64,000 nucleotides of DNA, from NCBI RefSeq assembly GCF_016916835.1, contig NZ_JAFFIX010000003.1, positions 310,001 through 374,000 of the forward strand. Direction: 5' to 3'. Positions 26,489-36,500 of this stretch are shown one piece after another. The notes under the pieces were generated by a model. That model worked only from the letters and a program-made list of their open reading frames with translations, was not told where the DNA came from and did no database searches. This DNA is from Actinacidiphila bryophytorum (lineage in GTDB: Bacteria; Actinomycetota; Actinomycetes; Streptomycetales; Streptomycetaceae). Position numbers and translations under genes: made by a program. The first letter of the stretch is position 1, and each line of letters opens with the position of its first letter.

Positions 26489-26526
26489 ACCCGCGTAACG
26501 CCCGTTCGCAGAGCGAGGAGCCAGCA

Positions 26527-27006
<480 letters not shown>

Positions 27007-27016
27007 AGTCTTCGGC

Positions 27017-28204
27017 GTGGACGTCCAGAAGAAGCTCGATGAGATCGCGGCCACCGTGGCGAACGCCCGGTCGATGCCGATGTCGGCCTCCTGCGTGGTG
27101 AACCGGGCCGAGCTGCTCGCCATGCTCGACGAGGTGTCCGCCGCGCTGCCCGACTCCCTCGCCCAGGCCGAAGGGCTGCTCGGCGACCGTGAGCAGATGG
27201 TCGAGGAGGCCAGGGCGGAGGCCCGGCGGATCATCGAGTCGGCGCACGCCGAACGCGGCTCGCTGGTCTCCGACACCCATATCGCCCGGCAGTCCAAGGA
27301 CGAGGCCGAGCGGATCGTCGCCGAGGCCCGCCGCGAGGCCGACGAGATCCGCGCCGAGGCCGACGACTACGTCGACAGCAAGCTGGCGAACTTCGAGGTG
27401 GTCCTCACCAAGACCATCGGCTCGGTCGACCGCGGCCGCGAGAAGCTGCTCGGCCGCCACCCCGACTTCGACGAGCAGGGCTTCCCCGTCGAGGACGACC
27501 CGGACGCCCCCGAGCGCAGCACCGACCCCGAGACGCTGCGCCGCCGCGCCGACGAGTACGTCGACACCAAGCTCGGCGCCTTCGAGGCGGTGCTCAGCAA
27601 GACCCTGGAGGCCGTCGGCCGCGGCCGGCTCAAGCTCACCGGGCACAACCCCATCGACGACCTGGCCGCGCAGATCGCCGCGGCCGACGGCGCCGAGGGC
27701 GACCCGCAGCACCACCACCAGCAGTCCGACGCCGACTACCTGGCGGGCCTGGCCGCGCCCGCGCCCGAGCAGGCCGACCTGTCGCAGTACGGCTACGACC
27801 CGCAGGCGCAGCCCGCCGAGCCCCAGCCGCCGGCCCAGGACCCCGGCTACGGCTACCAGGGGCAGCAGGAGGCGTACGCGCAGCAGGCCTACGCGGCCGA
27901 GCCCGGCGACGGCTACCAGGACGACGGCTACCAGCAGGACTACGCCCAGCAGGCCGGCTACGCCGACCCGTACGCCCCGCAGCCCGGCTACGGCCAGGAC
28001 CAGGGCTACGACTACGGCCAGGGCGGCCAGCAGGGCTACGAGCAGCAGCCCGGCTACGACCAGCAGCAGTACCCGCCGCAGATCCCGTACCAGCAGCAGG
28101 GCCAGGGGTATGCGCAGCCGGCCGCCGCACTGGACGAGACCAGCTTCTTCGACACCGGGATGATCGACCTCAACCGGCTGCGGGAACTGGAGCAGGGCCG
28201 CTGA
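27017..28204 (+). CDS. DivIVA-like / ATP-synthase-b-like coiled-coil protein with Gln/Tyr-rich tail
   Basis: 395-aa protein. Residues about 1-220 are helical with long coiled-coil segments (QMVEEARAEARRIIESAH; EAERIVAEARREADEIRAEADD) of the kind found in cell-division initiation proteins. Two related YVDxKL units occur (DDYVDSKLANFEVVL and DEYVDTKLGAFEAVL), an internal duplication. Residues about 235-370 are disordered and rich in Gln, Tyr, Gly and Pro (YQQDYAQQAGY-type), similar to prion-like phase-separating tails. A conserved C-terminal motif, TSFFDTGMIDLNRLRELEQ, follows. No catalytic site. A scaffold role near the membrane or septum is inferred only. Confidence 0.85.
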   Translation: MDVQKKLDEIAATVANARSMPMSASCVVNRAELLAMLDEVSAALPDSLAQAEGLLGDREQMVEEARAEARRIIESAHAERGSLVSDTHIARQSKDEAERIVAEARREADEIRAEADDYVDSKLANFEVVLTKTIGSVDRGREKLLGRHPDFDEQGFPVEDDPDAPERSTDPETLRRRADEYVDTKLGAFEAVLSKTLEAVGRGRLKLTGHNPIDDLAAQIAAADGAEGDPQHHHQQSDADYLAGLAAPAPEQADLSQYGYDPQAQPAEPQPPAQDPGYGYQGQQEAYAQQAYAAEPGDGYQDDGYQQDYAQQAGYADPYAPQPGYGQDQGYDYGQGGQQGYEQQPGYDQQQYPPQIPYQQQGQGYAQPAAALDETSFFDTGMIDLNRLRELEQGR

Positions 28205-28238
28205 CCGGTCCGCGCCGGTCGGGCCCGCACTGGCCCGT

Positions 28239-28267
28239 TTGGGCGGGGGCTGCGCGTCCAGTATCCT
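28239..28267 (+). promoter_or_regulatory. Promoter of the DUF177-rpmF-rnc cluster
   Basis: TTGGGC (28239-28244), 17-nt spacer, TATCCT (28262-28267). The expected start near 28274 leaves about 83 nt of leader before the proposed CTG start. Confidence 0.55.
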
Positions 28268-28356
28268 GTCACTTCCAGCCGTGTGAATCGCCGGCGCTTC
28301 CGCCTGCCCGCCCACCCACGGGCGCCGCAGGTAAGACCGAGGAAAGCAGGAGCCCT

Positions 28357-28978
28357 GAACACCCGCCTTGACCACCGCAACCCCCTCGTGTTCGACACGC
28401 ACGAGCTGGGCAGGCGCCCGGGCGCGATGAAGAAGGTCTCCCGCTCGGTGCCGGCCCCCGACGACCTCGGCATCGCCGACGTCATCGGGGTGCCGAAGGG
28501 CGCCACCGTCGAGCTGGAACTCCGCCTGGAGTCGGTCATGGAGGGCGTGCTGGTCACCGGCACCGCCCATGCACCGGTCACGGGGGAGTGCGTAAGGTGT
28601 CTGGAGCCGGTCGAGCGCGAGCTGGACGCGGACTTCCAGGAGATGTTCTCCTACCCCGACGCCGACACCCGGACCGCCCGCAGGGACGAAGCCGGTGACG
28701 ACGCCGAGGACGAGGACACGCTTGAACTAGAGGACGACCTGTTCGACCTCGAACCCGTGCTGCGAGACGCGGTGGTGCTCGCACTGCCCATGCAGCCGGT
28801 GTGCCGGGAGGACTGCGCGGGCCTGTGCTCCACGTGCGGAGCCCGGCTCGCCGACGACCCGGACCACCACCACGACGTCACCGACATCCGGTGGGCGGCC
28901 CTGCAGGATCTCACCGTGGATCCGACAACCCAGCAGAACGGTGCCGGAAACGGCTCCGACGACGATCAGGAGAAGTAG
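28357..28978 (+). CDS. DUF177 (YceD-family) protein, probable CTG start
   Basis: DUF177 protein of about 206 aa if read from CTG at 28357. The conserved body is LDHRNPLVFDTHELGRRPG, a beta-rich core, GECVRCLEPVERELDADFQEM, and C-terminal CREDCAGLCSTCGARLADDP with four cysteines that may bind zinc. YceD proteins help 23S rRNA processing or L32 assembly, and the gene nearly always precedes rpmF as here. No ATG, GTG or TTG lies at the conserved start: the sequence there reads GGA GCC CTG AAC after GAGGAAAGCAGGAG. The only upstream standard start is GTG at 28283 (231 aa), which would add an Arg/Pro-rich tail. Confidence 0.85.
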
Positions 28979-28980
28979 CC

Positions 28981-29154
28981 GTGGCTGTTCCCAAGCGGAA
29001 GATGTCGCGCAGCAACACGCGCCACCGCCGTTCGCAGTGGAAGGCTGCGCCCGTGAGCCTGGTGGCGTGCGAGCGCTGCCACGAGCCGAAGCTGCAGCAC
29101 ATCGCGTGCCCCAACTGCGGCACCTACAACCGCCGTCAGGTCCTCGACGTCTGA
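28981..29154 (+). CDS. rpmF: 50S ribosomal protein L32
   Basis: 57-aa L32 of the zinc-binding type. It starts [20 protein letters not shown] and has the two CxxC pairs in [12 protein letters not shown] and [14 protein letters not shown] start 2 nt after the DUF177 stop. rnc follows after a short gap. Confidence 0.97.
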   Translation: MAVPKRKMSRSNTRHRRSQWKAAPVSLVACERCHEPKLQHIACPNCGTYNRRQVLDV

Positions 29155-29173
29155 TCGGCAGGTGACAGGCTCC

Positions 29174-29923
29174 ATGTCAGACGCCTCAGCGCCGAAGCAG
29201 GCCGCGACGGACGCCACGACGGATACAGCCTCGTCCCACACGCTTCTGGAAGGGCGGCTCGGGTATCACCTTGAGCCCGCCCTTCTGGTGCGTGCGCTCA
29301 CCCACCGCTCGTACGCGTACGAGAACGGCGGGCTGCCCACCAACGAGCGGCTGGAGTTCCTCGGGGACTCCGTGCTCGGCCTGGTGGTCACCGACACCCT
29401 CTACCGCACCCACCCCGACCTGCCGGAAGGCCAACTGGCCAAGCTGCGGGCCGCGGTGGTCAACTCCCGGGCACTCGCGGGCGTCAGCCGGGGGCTCGAC
29501 CTCGGCGCGTTCATCCGCCTGGGCCGCGGCGAAGAGGGCACCGGCGGGCGGGACAAGGCCTCCATCCTCGCGGACACCCTCGAAGCGGTGATCGGCGCCG
29601 TCTACCTCGACCAGGGCCTCGACGCGGCCTCCGAGCTGGTCCACCGGCTCTTCGACCCGCTCATCGAGGAGTCCTCCAACCTGGGCGCAGGCCTGGACTG
29701 GAAGACCAGCCTCCAGGAACTCACCGCGAGCGAGAGCCTGGGCGTCCCCGAATACGTCGTCTCCGAGTCGGGACCCGACCACGAGAAGACCTTCACGGCT
29801 GCCGCCCGCGTCGGTGGTGTCGAGTACGGCACCGGCACCGGCCGCAGCAAGAAGGAAGCCGAGCAGCAGGCGGCCGAGGCCGCCTGGCGCTCCATCCGCA
29901 AAACCTCCGCCGCCGCGAGCTGA
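29174..29923 (+). CDS. rnc: Ribonuclease III (AbsB)
   Basis: 249-aa double-strand-specific endoribonuclease; in S. coelicolor it is AbsB, needed for rRNA processing and antibiotic gene expression. The signature [14 protein letters not shown] (about 57-70) holds the catalytic acidic residues; the second metal site is in [15 protein letters not shown]. The double-stranded RNA-binding domain runs from about 170 ([12 protein letters not shown]) to the end ([18 protein letters not shown]). ATG at 29174 is preferred, with AGGTGA 8 nt upstream; GTG at 29162 would add four residues. Confidence 0.96.
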   Translation: MSDASAPKQAATDATTDTASSHTLLEGRLGYHLEPALLVRALTHRSYAYENGGLPTNERLEFLGDSVLGLVVTDTLYRTHPDLPEGQLAKLRAAVVNSRALAGVSRGLDLGAFIRLGRGEEGTGGRDKASILADTLEAVIGAVYLDQGLDAASELVHRLFDPLIEESSNLGAGLDWKTSLQELTASESLGVPEYVVSESGPDHEKTFTAAARVGGVEYGTGTGRSKKEAEQQAAEAAWRSIRKTSAAAS

Positions 29924-30193
29924 CGGCACCCCCCGGGGTGCCTCCGGGTGCCCCGGGCCGGCGCCCCTTCCGCGGGCCGCGGTGGCCGTGCGGTTCCCTT
30001 GCGCAGGGGGGCACCCCCCAGGGGCGCGGGGAACTGCGCGACCAGCCGTCGACGGGCTGCACGTCGTCACCGGCCCGAAGGGGCTGTTGCTGTCGGAGAC
30101 GGACCACCCGCCGGTGGGGGGCTGGGCGGGCAGTTCCCCGCGCCCCCTGGGGTTACCCCTGCCGAAGGGGGACCCTTCGTGGAAGGAAAGGGC
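29924..30193. other. 270-nt rnc-mutM gap with inverted intergenic repeats
   Basis: No coding signal. It holds one copy of the intergenic motif in forward orientation (30018-30047) and one inverted (30120-30150), able to pair over about 30 bp across a 72-nt spacer. Confidence 0.75.
30018..30150. repeat. Inverted pair of the GGGGCGCGGGGAACTG intergenic motif
   Basis: 30018-30047 contains GGGGCGCGGGGAACTGCGCG, and 30120-30150 is its reverse complement with a few changes. The same motif family forms the inner arms of the palindrome at 21378-21691. A transcription terminator-like or RNA-folding role is possible. Confidence 0.8.
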
Positions 30194-31060
30194 ATGCCGG
30201 AGCTGCCGGAAGTGGAAGTGGTGCGGCGGGGACTGGCGCGCTGGGCAGCAGGCCGAACCGTCGAGACGGTGAGCGTCCTGCACCCGCGTGCCGTACGCCG
30301 CCACGCGGCCGGCGCGGAGGACTTCGCTGCGGGCCTGAAAGGCCAGGAGCTGGGCGCCCCCCACCGCAGGGGCAAGTACATGTGGCTGCCGGTCACAGAC
30401 CGGGCAGCCCTGCTCGCTCACCTCGGCATGAGCGGGCAGTTCCTGATCCGCCCGGCCGGCGCACCGGCGGAGACCCATCTGCGGGTGCGCCTGACCTTCG
30501 CCGACGACGAGGGCACGGACCTGCGGTTCGTGGACCAGCGCACCTTCGGCGGGCTGTCGCTCCAGGAGACCGTCCCCGGCGACCCGGAGAGCCTGCCGCA
30601 GGCCCTGACGCACATCGCCCGCGACCCGCTGGACCCGCAGTTCGACGAGGAAGCCTTCCACGCGGCCCTGCGCCGCAAGCGCACCACCGTCAAGCGGGCG
30701 CTGCTGGACCAGAGCCTGATCAGCGGCGTCGGCAACATCTACGCCGACGAGGCGCTGTGGCGCAGCAAACTGCACTACGAGCGGCCGACCGCGGGCATGA
30801 CCCGTCCGCGTACCGCCGAGCTGGTCCGGCACATCCGCGAGGTGATGGGCGACGCGCTGGCCGCCGGCGGCACCAGCTTCGACAGCATGTACGTCAACGT
30901 GAACGGCGAGTCCGGCTACTTCGACCGGTCGCTGGACGCGTACGGCCGCGAGGACCAGCCGTGCCGCCGCTGCGGTACGCCGATCAGGCGCCGTGCGTGG
31001 ATGAACAGGTCGAGCTACTTCTGCCCGCGCTGTCAGCCGGTGCCGCGCGCCGCGTCGTAG
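30194..31060 (+). CDS. mutM: Formamidopyrimidine-DNA glycosylase
   Basis: 288-aa bifunctional glycosylase/AP lyase removing oxidised purines. The N-terminal [13 protein letters not shown] provides the catalytic proline and glutamate; [10 protein letters not shown] near 174-183 belongs to the helix-two-turn-helix; the C-terminal zinc finger is [11 protein letters not shown] ... YFCPRCQ. ATG at 30194 follows GGAAGGAAAGG and is the only start allowing the required N-terminal Pro. The 3' end overlaps the convergent HxlR gene by 28 nt. Confidence 0.96.
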   Translation: MPELPEVEVVRRGLARWAAGRTVETVSVLHPRAVRRHAAGAEDFAAGLKGQELGAPHRRGKYMWLPVTDRAALLAHLGMSGQFLIRPAGAPAETHLRVRLTFADDEGTDLRFVDQRTFGGLSLQETVPGDPESLPQALTHIARDPLDPQFDEEAFHAALRRKRTTVKRALLDQSLISGVGNIYADEALWRSKLHYERPTAGMTRPRTAELVRHIREVMGDALAAGGTSFDSMYVNVNGESGYFDRSLDAYGREDQPCRRCGTPIRRRAWMNRSSYFCPRCQPVPRAAS

Positions 31061-31425
31061 GCCCGCTGGGCGGCGAGCACCTCGGGCATCCGCTCCTCGA
31101 CCAGGCCGATCAGGGCGAGCAGCCGGTCCGCGGTGTCCGCGCCCAGTTCGGTGAGCCGGTACTCGACGTGCGGGGGACTGGTCGGCCGGGCGTCCCTGAC
31201 GACCAGGCCGTCGCGCTCCAGGGCGTGCAGCGTCTGCGAGAGCATCTTCTCGCTGACCCCGTCGACCCGGCGCCGCAGCTCGTTGAAGCGCAGCGCGTCC
31301 TCGCGCAGCGCGCTCAGTGTGAGGCTGCCCCAGCGGCCGGTGACGTGCCCAAGCGTGGAGCGCGAGGGGCAGTCCCGCTCGAAGACGTCGAAGACGTCCG
31401 CCACCCGCACCCCGCTCTCACCCAT
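31033..31425 (-). CDS. HxlR-family transcriptional regulator
   Basis: 130-aa winged-helix protein. It has the family pattern [22 protein letters not shown] near 19-40 (with the conserved Cys at 19), [31 protein letters not shown] (recognition helix and wing) and [12 protein letters not shown] near 84-95. HxlR regulators sense thiols, aldehydes or other stress through that cysteine. The gene overlaps the end of mutM tail to tail. Its target may be elsewhere; no divergent partner is present. Confidence 0.92.
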   Translation of the reverse strand: MGESGVRVADVFDVFERDCPSRSTLGHVTGRWGSLTLSALREDALRFNELRRRVDGVSEKMLSQTLHALERDGLVVRDARPTSPPHVEYRLTELGADTADRLLALIGLVEERMPEVLAAQRAYDAARGTG

Positions 31426-31486
31426 GGCCAGAGCGTACCCCGCGACAGCGCCCCCCAGCGGGACCCGCCGCGGCCGGGGAAGCGGC

Positions 31487-32350
31487 TCAGAAGCCGAAGT
31501 CCTGGGTCCACCACGGGCCGCCGGTGCCGAAGTGGATGCCGACGCCGAGGGTGGTGTAGTCGCAGTTGAGGATGTTCGCGCGGTGGCCGGGGCTGTTCAT
31601 CCAGGCGGTCATCACCGCTTCCGCGTCCGCCTGGCCGCGGGCGATGTTCTCGCCGCCGAGGTTGCTGATGCCGCGGGCCTTGGCGCGGTCCCAGGGGGTG
31701 TGGCCGTCGGGGTCGGTGTGGTCGAAGAAGCCGCGGGCTGCCATGTCGTCGCTGAAGGCCTGCGCGAGCCCGTCGAGCGAGGAGCTGGCGGTCAGCGGCT
31801 TGCAGCCGGCCGTGGCGCGCTCCTTGTTGACCAGCGACAGGATGGCCGCCCTGGTGGCGGTCAGCTTGTCGCTGCTGGGGCTCGGGGCGGGCGCCCTGGT
31901 GGCGGGGGTGCGCACGGGCGTGGTGGGCACCGCCACCGTACGGGTCGGCGTCGGCGAGGCGCTCGCGGACGGCTTGGCGGTCGTCGGGGCCGCGGAAGCC
32001 CGCACCGTCGGTGTGGTCGCGGAAGGGGAGGGCGTCGCAGAGAGCGAGGGGCTGCCGGTGCCGGGGATGGCGGTGTGGCTGGTGCCCTGGGGCGAGGGGA
32101 GGTCGCTGCCGGTCTGTGCGGGGCCGCTCGGCCCGTCGGCCTGTGCGCCGCCCCTGCCGCCGCCGTCGTAGGTCAGCCCGCCGGTCACTCCTGACAGCAG
32201 CCCGGACGACGCGGCGACCGCGCCCACCGCCATGACCGCAGAGGTGGTCAGCAGCCCGGTGCGCACCGGGTGGTGCCGGCGGCGGCCCCGGTGGCTGTGC
32301 GGACCGGGCTGCGACGCGGCAGGCTGCGCCTGACGGCTGTGTCGGCCCAT
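31487..32350 (-). CDS. Secreted/anchored CAP (SCP-like) domain protein
   Basis: 287-aa extracytoplasmic protein. A basic N-terminus with RRGRRRHHPVRTG-type residues precedes a hydrophobic segment near 35-55 (LLTTSAVMAVGAVAASSG), then a long Pro/Thr/Ser linker to about 155. The CAP domain follows: ILSLVNKERATAGCKPLTAS, HTDPDGHTPWDR, ENIARG and the signature SPGHRANILN, ending WWTQDFGF. Such YkwD-like proteins are common in spore-formers and actinomycetes, with unclear activity. ATG at 32350 has GGAGGAG 8 nt upstream; longer frames lack one. Confidence 0.92.
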   Translation of the reverse strand: MGRHSRQAQPAASQPGPHSHRGRRRHHPVRTGLLTTSAVMAVGAVAASSGLLSGVTGGLTYDGGGRGGAQADGPSGPAQTGSDLPSPQGTSHTAIPGTGSPSLSATPSPSATTPTVRASAAPTTAKPSASASPTPTRTVAVPTTPVRTPATRAPAPSPSSDKLTATRAAILSLVNKERATAGCKPLTASSSLDGLAQAFSDDMAARGFFDHTDPDGHTPWDRAKARGISNLGGENIARGQADAEAVMTAWMNSPGHRANILNCDYTTLGVGIHFGTGGPWWTQDFGF

Positions 32351-32487
32351 CGGTGCGCTCCTCCATGCTTCACGGTGCTTCACCTGTTCGAGTGAAGTCC
32401 TGCTGCGGGGCGACTGTAGCGAATCGCGCCTCGCGGTGCGGTGCTCCGGTCGCAACCGGTGGCCTGCCGACCGGATAACCTCCCCGC

Positions 32488-32769
32488 ATGAACGAAAATG
32501 TCCGGCTCACCGCCTGGGTGCGGGGCCGGGTGCAGGGTGTGGGTTTCCGGTGGTGGACCAGGGCCACCGCGCTGGAGATCGGCGGCCTGTCCGGTTACGC
32601 GGGCAACCTCGGCGACGGCCGGGTGCAGGTCGTCGCCGAAGGCGCCCGTGACCAGTGTCAGCAGCTGCTCGACTGGCTGCAGCACGGCGACACGCCCGGC
32701 CGCGCCGACGGCGTCACGGAAATCTGGTCGGAGCCGCGCGGTGGGTACGACGGGTTCGAGATCCGCTGA
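32488..32769 (+). CDS. acyP: Acylphosphatase
   Basis: 93-aa alpha/beta-sandwich enzyme hydrolysing acyl phosphates. The catalytic arginine and phosphate loop is [13 protein letters not shown] near 11-23, and the catalytic asparagine is in [16 protein letters not shown] near 37-52. Full length. Divergent from the CAP gene; an acylphosphatase between mutM and smc is typical of Streptomyces. Confidence 0.96.
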   Translation: MNENVRLTAWVRGRVQGVGFRWWTRATALEIGGLSGYAGNLGDGRVQVVAEGARDQCQQLLDWLQHGDTPGRADGVTEIWSEPRGGYDGFEIR

Positions 32770-33136
32770 CCGTCACGCCGCCCGCGTCGGCGGCCCGCGG
32801 CGGCAGCACCCGGGTGGCCGAAGTTCCGCGATTGGACGGGCACGACCGGTTGCCATATCGCGGATGTCGTGTCAGGCTGCCCCCACGAGGATGATCTCGA
32901 TGCCACGCGGGCAGCCCGCGGCGCCTTTTGCGCCGTGATTTCTGAGGCGGACCCGACGACTGGGCTGTGATCGTGTTGACCGTTCTTTTATTTGGTGAGA
33001 CGCTGGAAGCCCCGCGCAACGTGGCTCCAACGAATGCTCAGCGGCGGTCACGGCATCCAAGCTTGCGCGGGCGCGTACCCCTCACCCACGACCCAAACCG
33101 CTTCGGTCGGTCACTCAGCGTGGAGGACCATCCATC
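32770..33136. other. 367-nt region between acyP and the 66-aa gene
   Basis: No convincing gene. It contains a weak inverted repeat, CCGCGAT (32826) and ATCGCGG (32857), which may end acyP transcription, a small GGCGC-CTTTT-GCGCC hairpin near 32920, and TTGACC near 32975 within an unusually AT-rich patch that may belong to the promoter of the next gene. Confidence 0.55.
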
Positions 33137-33337
33137 ATGGCAAAGGCGCTTCTCGGTTACGTCGGCGGTCCCGACCCGCGACTCCTCGCCGAGATGCGAA
33201 GGCTGCAGCAGCGTGTTCAGGACCTGGAATCCGAGCTGATCCGGATGCAGGCCCAGAACGACGCGCTGACTGTCGCGTCGCACGAAGAGTCGCTGCTCAG
33301 CATCGACGTCGCTCACGCGGAGCCCGTACTCGCCTGA
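33137..33337 (+). CDS. 66-aa conserved coiled-coil protein
   Basis: Small protein starting MAKALLGYVGGPDPRLLAEM and continuing as one helix with heptad spacing (RLQQRVQDLESELIRMQAQN). The C-terminal SHEESLLSIDV segment is acidic. No signal or cysteine. AGGA upstream of the ATG and genome-typical codon use support it. A similar small protein precedes smc in streptomycetes. Function unknown; dimerisation through the coil is likely. A terminator follows. Confidence 0.82.
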   Translation: MAKALLGYVGGPDPRLLAEMRRLQQRVQDLESELIRMQAQNDALTVASHEESLLSIDVAHAEPVLA

Positions 33338-33430
33338 TCCGGCGACCCCGCCGGACCGGGTTGTCCAGGGACACCGCCTGGGACTGTGCAGCAGCTCACA
33401 GGCTGACACCGCAGAATCTGCAGTAACCGC

Positions 33431-33452
33431 AAGGGACGCTTCGGCGTCCCTT
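33431..33452 (+). terminator. Terminator before smc
   Basis: AAGGGACGC-TTCG-GCGTCCCTT: a perfect 9-bp stem with a stable TTCG tetraloop, 94 nt after the 66-aa gene. The symmetric A/T ends make it functional in both directions. Confidence 0.8.
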
Positions 33453-33546
33453 CGTCGTGGCACCCTCCCCCTTGAGACCGGCCCCTTGCCGCTCCTTACC
33501 GTCTGATGTGCCCTGCACATTCCCTGGTGAAACGCCAGGCGGCTAG

Positions 33547-33552
33547 TAGAGT
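33547..33552 (+). promoter_or_regulatory. -10 element of smc
   Basis: TAGAGT ends 9 nt before the GTG of smc at 33561, and no ribosome site is present, so the mRNA is probably leaderless or nearly so. An imperfect CCTGG-N6-CCAGG repeat lies just upstream (near 33524-33538). Confidence 0.5.
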
Positions 33553-33560
33553 CGGCGGGC

Positions 33561-36500
33561 GTGCATCTCAAGAGCCTCACGCTGCGCGGCTTCAAGTCCT
33601 TCGCCTCGGCGACGACGCTGCGCTTCGAACCCGGAATCACCTGCGTCGTCGGCCCCAACGGCTCCGGCAAGTCCAATGTGGTCGACGCGCTGTCCTGGGT
33701 CATGGGCGAGCAGGGGGCCAAGTCGCTGCGCGGCGGCAAGATGGAGGACGTCATCTTCGCCGGCACCACGGGGCGGCCCCCGCTGGGCCGCGCCGAGGTG
33801 TCGCTGACCATCGACAACACCGACGGTGTGCTGCCCATCGAGTACGCCGAGGTCACCATCACGCGGATCATGTTCCGCAACGGCGGCAGCGAGTACCAGA
33901 TCAACGGCGACACCTGCCGGCTGCTGGACATCCAGGAACTGCTGTCCGACTCCGGCATCGGCCGCGAGATGCACGTCATCGTCGGCCAGGGCCAGCTCGA
34001 CTCGGTGCTGCACGCCGACCCCATGGGACGGCGCGCCTTCATCGAGGAGGCGGCCGGTGTCCTCAAGCACCGCAAGCGCAAGGAGAAGGCGCTGCGGAAG
34101 CTCGACGCGATGCAGGCCAACCTCGCCCGCGTCACCGACCTCACCGGCGAACTGCGCCGCCAGCTCAAACCGCTCGGCCGGCAGGCCCAGGTCGCCCGCA
34201 GGGCCGCCGTCATCCAGGCCGACCTGCGCGACGCCCGGCTGCGGCTGCTCGCCGACGACCTGGTCACGCTGCGCGAGGCGCTGCGCGCCGAGGTCGCGGA
34301 CGAAGCCGCCCTCAAGGAGCGCAAGGAGGCCGTCGAGACCGAACTGGCCGAGGCCGTACGCCGCGAGGCCCGGCTTGAGGAGCAGGTCCGCGAGCTGACC
34401 CCGCGGGTCAACGAGGCGCAGGCCACCTGGTACGCGCTGTCCCAGCTGACCGAACGGGTCCGCGGCACCATCGGCCTCGCCGAGCAGCGGCACCGGCACG
34501 CCACCGGCCAGCCCGCCGAGGAGCGGCGCGGCCGCGACCCCGAGGACATGGAACGCGAAGCCGCCCGCATCCGCGAGCAGGAGGCCGAGCTGAGCGAGGC
34601 GCTGGATGCCGCCCAGCGCGCCCTGGACGACACGGTCGGGCACCGTGCCGAGCTGGAACACCGGCTCGCGGAGGAGGAAGGCAGGCTGCGCAGCGCCGCC
34701 CGCGCCATCGCCGACCGCCGCGAAGGCCTGGCCCGGCTCAGCGGCCAGGTCAACGCCGCCCGCTCCAAGGCCGCCTCCGCTGAGGCCGAGATCGGCCGGC
34801 TGGCCGCCGCCCGCGACGAGGCCCGCGACCGGGCCGAGTCCGCGCAGGCCGAGTACGAGGAGCTGCGCGCCCAGGTCGAGGGCCTCGACGCCGACGACTC
34901 CGAGCTCGAGGCCCGCTTCGAGGCGGCCCGCGCCGACCAGGCCGCGGCCGACGAGGACTTCACCGCCGCCCGCGAGGCCGCCACCGCCGCCGAGCGCCGC
35001 AGGGCCGCGGTCGCCGCCCGCCGCGACGCCCTCGCGCCCGCGCTGCGCCGCAAGGACGGCAGCGGCGCGCTGCTGGCCGGTGCCGCCGACGGCGCCGGCG
35101 GCCCGCTCACCGGGGTCCTCGGCCCCGCCGCGACCCTGCTCCGGGTCGCCCCCGGCTACGAGATCCCGGTCGCCGCGGCGCTGGGCGCCGCCGCCGACGC
35201 GGTCGCGGTCAGCGGCCTGTCGGCCGCCGCCGAGGCCCTGCGGATGCTCCGCAAGGAGGACGCAGGCCGCGCCGCCCTCCTCCTCGCGACCCCCACCCCC
35301 CTGCCCGGCGTCCCCGAACCGCGCCCTGGCGACGAGCGCCACGCCCCGTCCGACCCGGGCGGCGGCGGTGAGCGGCAGCCCGGCGGCGGGCGGTATGACT
35401 CCGGCCAGGGCGGCGGCGAGCACGGGCAGGGTCACCTGGGTGCGTCCGGCGCGCAGCCGCTCGGCTTCGCCGGGGACCCGGTGGGTGCCGCCGGTGCGGG
35501 TGGCGGCGGCGAGCCGCAGGTCGCCGCGCCGGTGACGGGGCTGCCCGAGCAGCGGCGGGCGTCGCTGCCGGCCGGCGTGCGCTATGCCGCGGACCTGGTG
35601 GCGGGCGGCGAGGACCTGATGCCCGCCGTTCGGGTGCTGCTGCGGGACGTCGTCGTCGTGGAGTCGCTGGAGGACGCCGAGGCCCTGGTCGGCGCGCGGC
35701 CCGAGCTGACCGCGGTGACCGCGGAGGGCGACCTGCTGGCCGCGCACACCGCGGTCGGCGGCAGTGCGAAGGCGCCGAGCCTGCTGGAGGTCCAGGCGCA
35801 GGTGGACGAGGCGACCGCGGAGCTGGAGCGGCTGGAAGAGCAGTGCGCGCAGCTGGCGGACCGCCAGCAGGAGGCCAAGGAGCGGCGTTCGGCGGCGGCC
35901 AGGGCCGTGGACGAGCTGGGCCAGCGGCGCAGGGCCGCGGAGAAGGCCAAGTCGTCGGTCGCCCAGCAGCTCGGCCGGCTCGGCGGCCAGGCCCGGGCCG
36001 CCGCGGGCGAGGCGGACCGTGCCGCCACCGCGGTCGGCCGCAGCCAGGAGTCGCTGGCCGCGGCACGCGAGGAGTTCGAGGAACTGTCCTACCGGCTGAG
36101 CGAGGCCCAGGAGGAGCCGGGCGAGGAGGAGCCCGACACCTCCGTACGCGACCGGCTCGCCGCCGACGGTGCCAACGCGCGGCAGACGGAGATGGAGGCG
36201 CGGCTCCAGCTGCGTACGCACGAGGAGCGCGTCAAGGGACTGGCGGGACGGGCCGACGGCCTGGACCGGGCCGCCCGCGCAGAACGCGAGACCCGGGCCA
36301 GAGCCGAGCGCCGCAGGCTGCGGCTGGCCTACGAGGCGTCGGTGGCCGCCGCGGTGCGGGACGGGGCGCGCGGGCTGCTGGACTGCGTTCAGGTCTCACT
36401 GGCCCGGGCCGAGGCGGAACGCGTGGCCGCCGAGCAGGCCAGGGCCGAGCGCGAGGCGGAACTGGGCCAGGAGCGCCGCCGCGGCCGCGAGTTGAAGAGC

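Noticed and set aside
35300..35545. Antisense reading of the SMC hinge insertion looks hydrophobic, like a membrane protein fragment
   Set aside because: No start, no family motif, and the plus-strand frame is continuous with SMC. Gly-rich DNA often reads as Ala/Pro/Leu-rich on the other strand.
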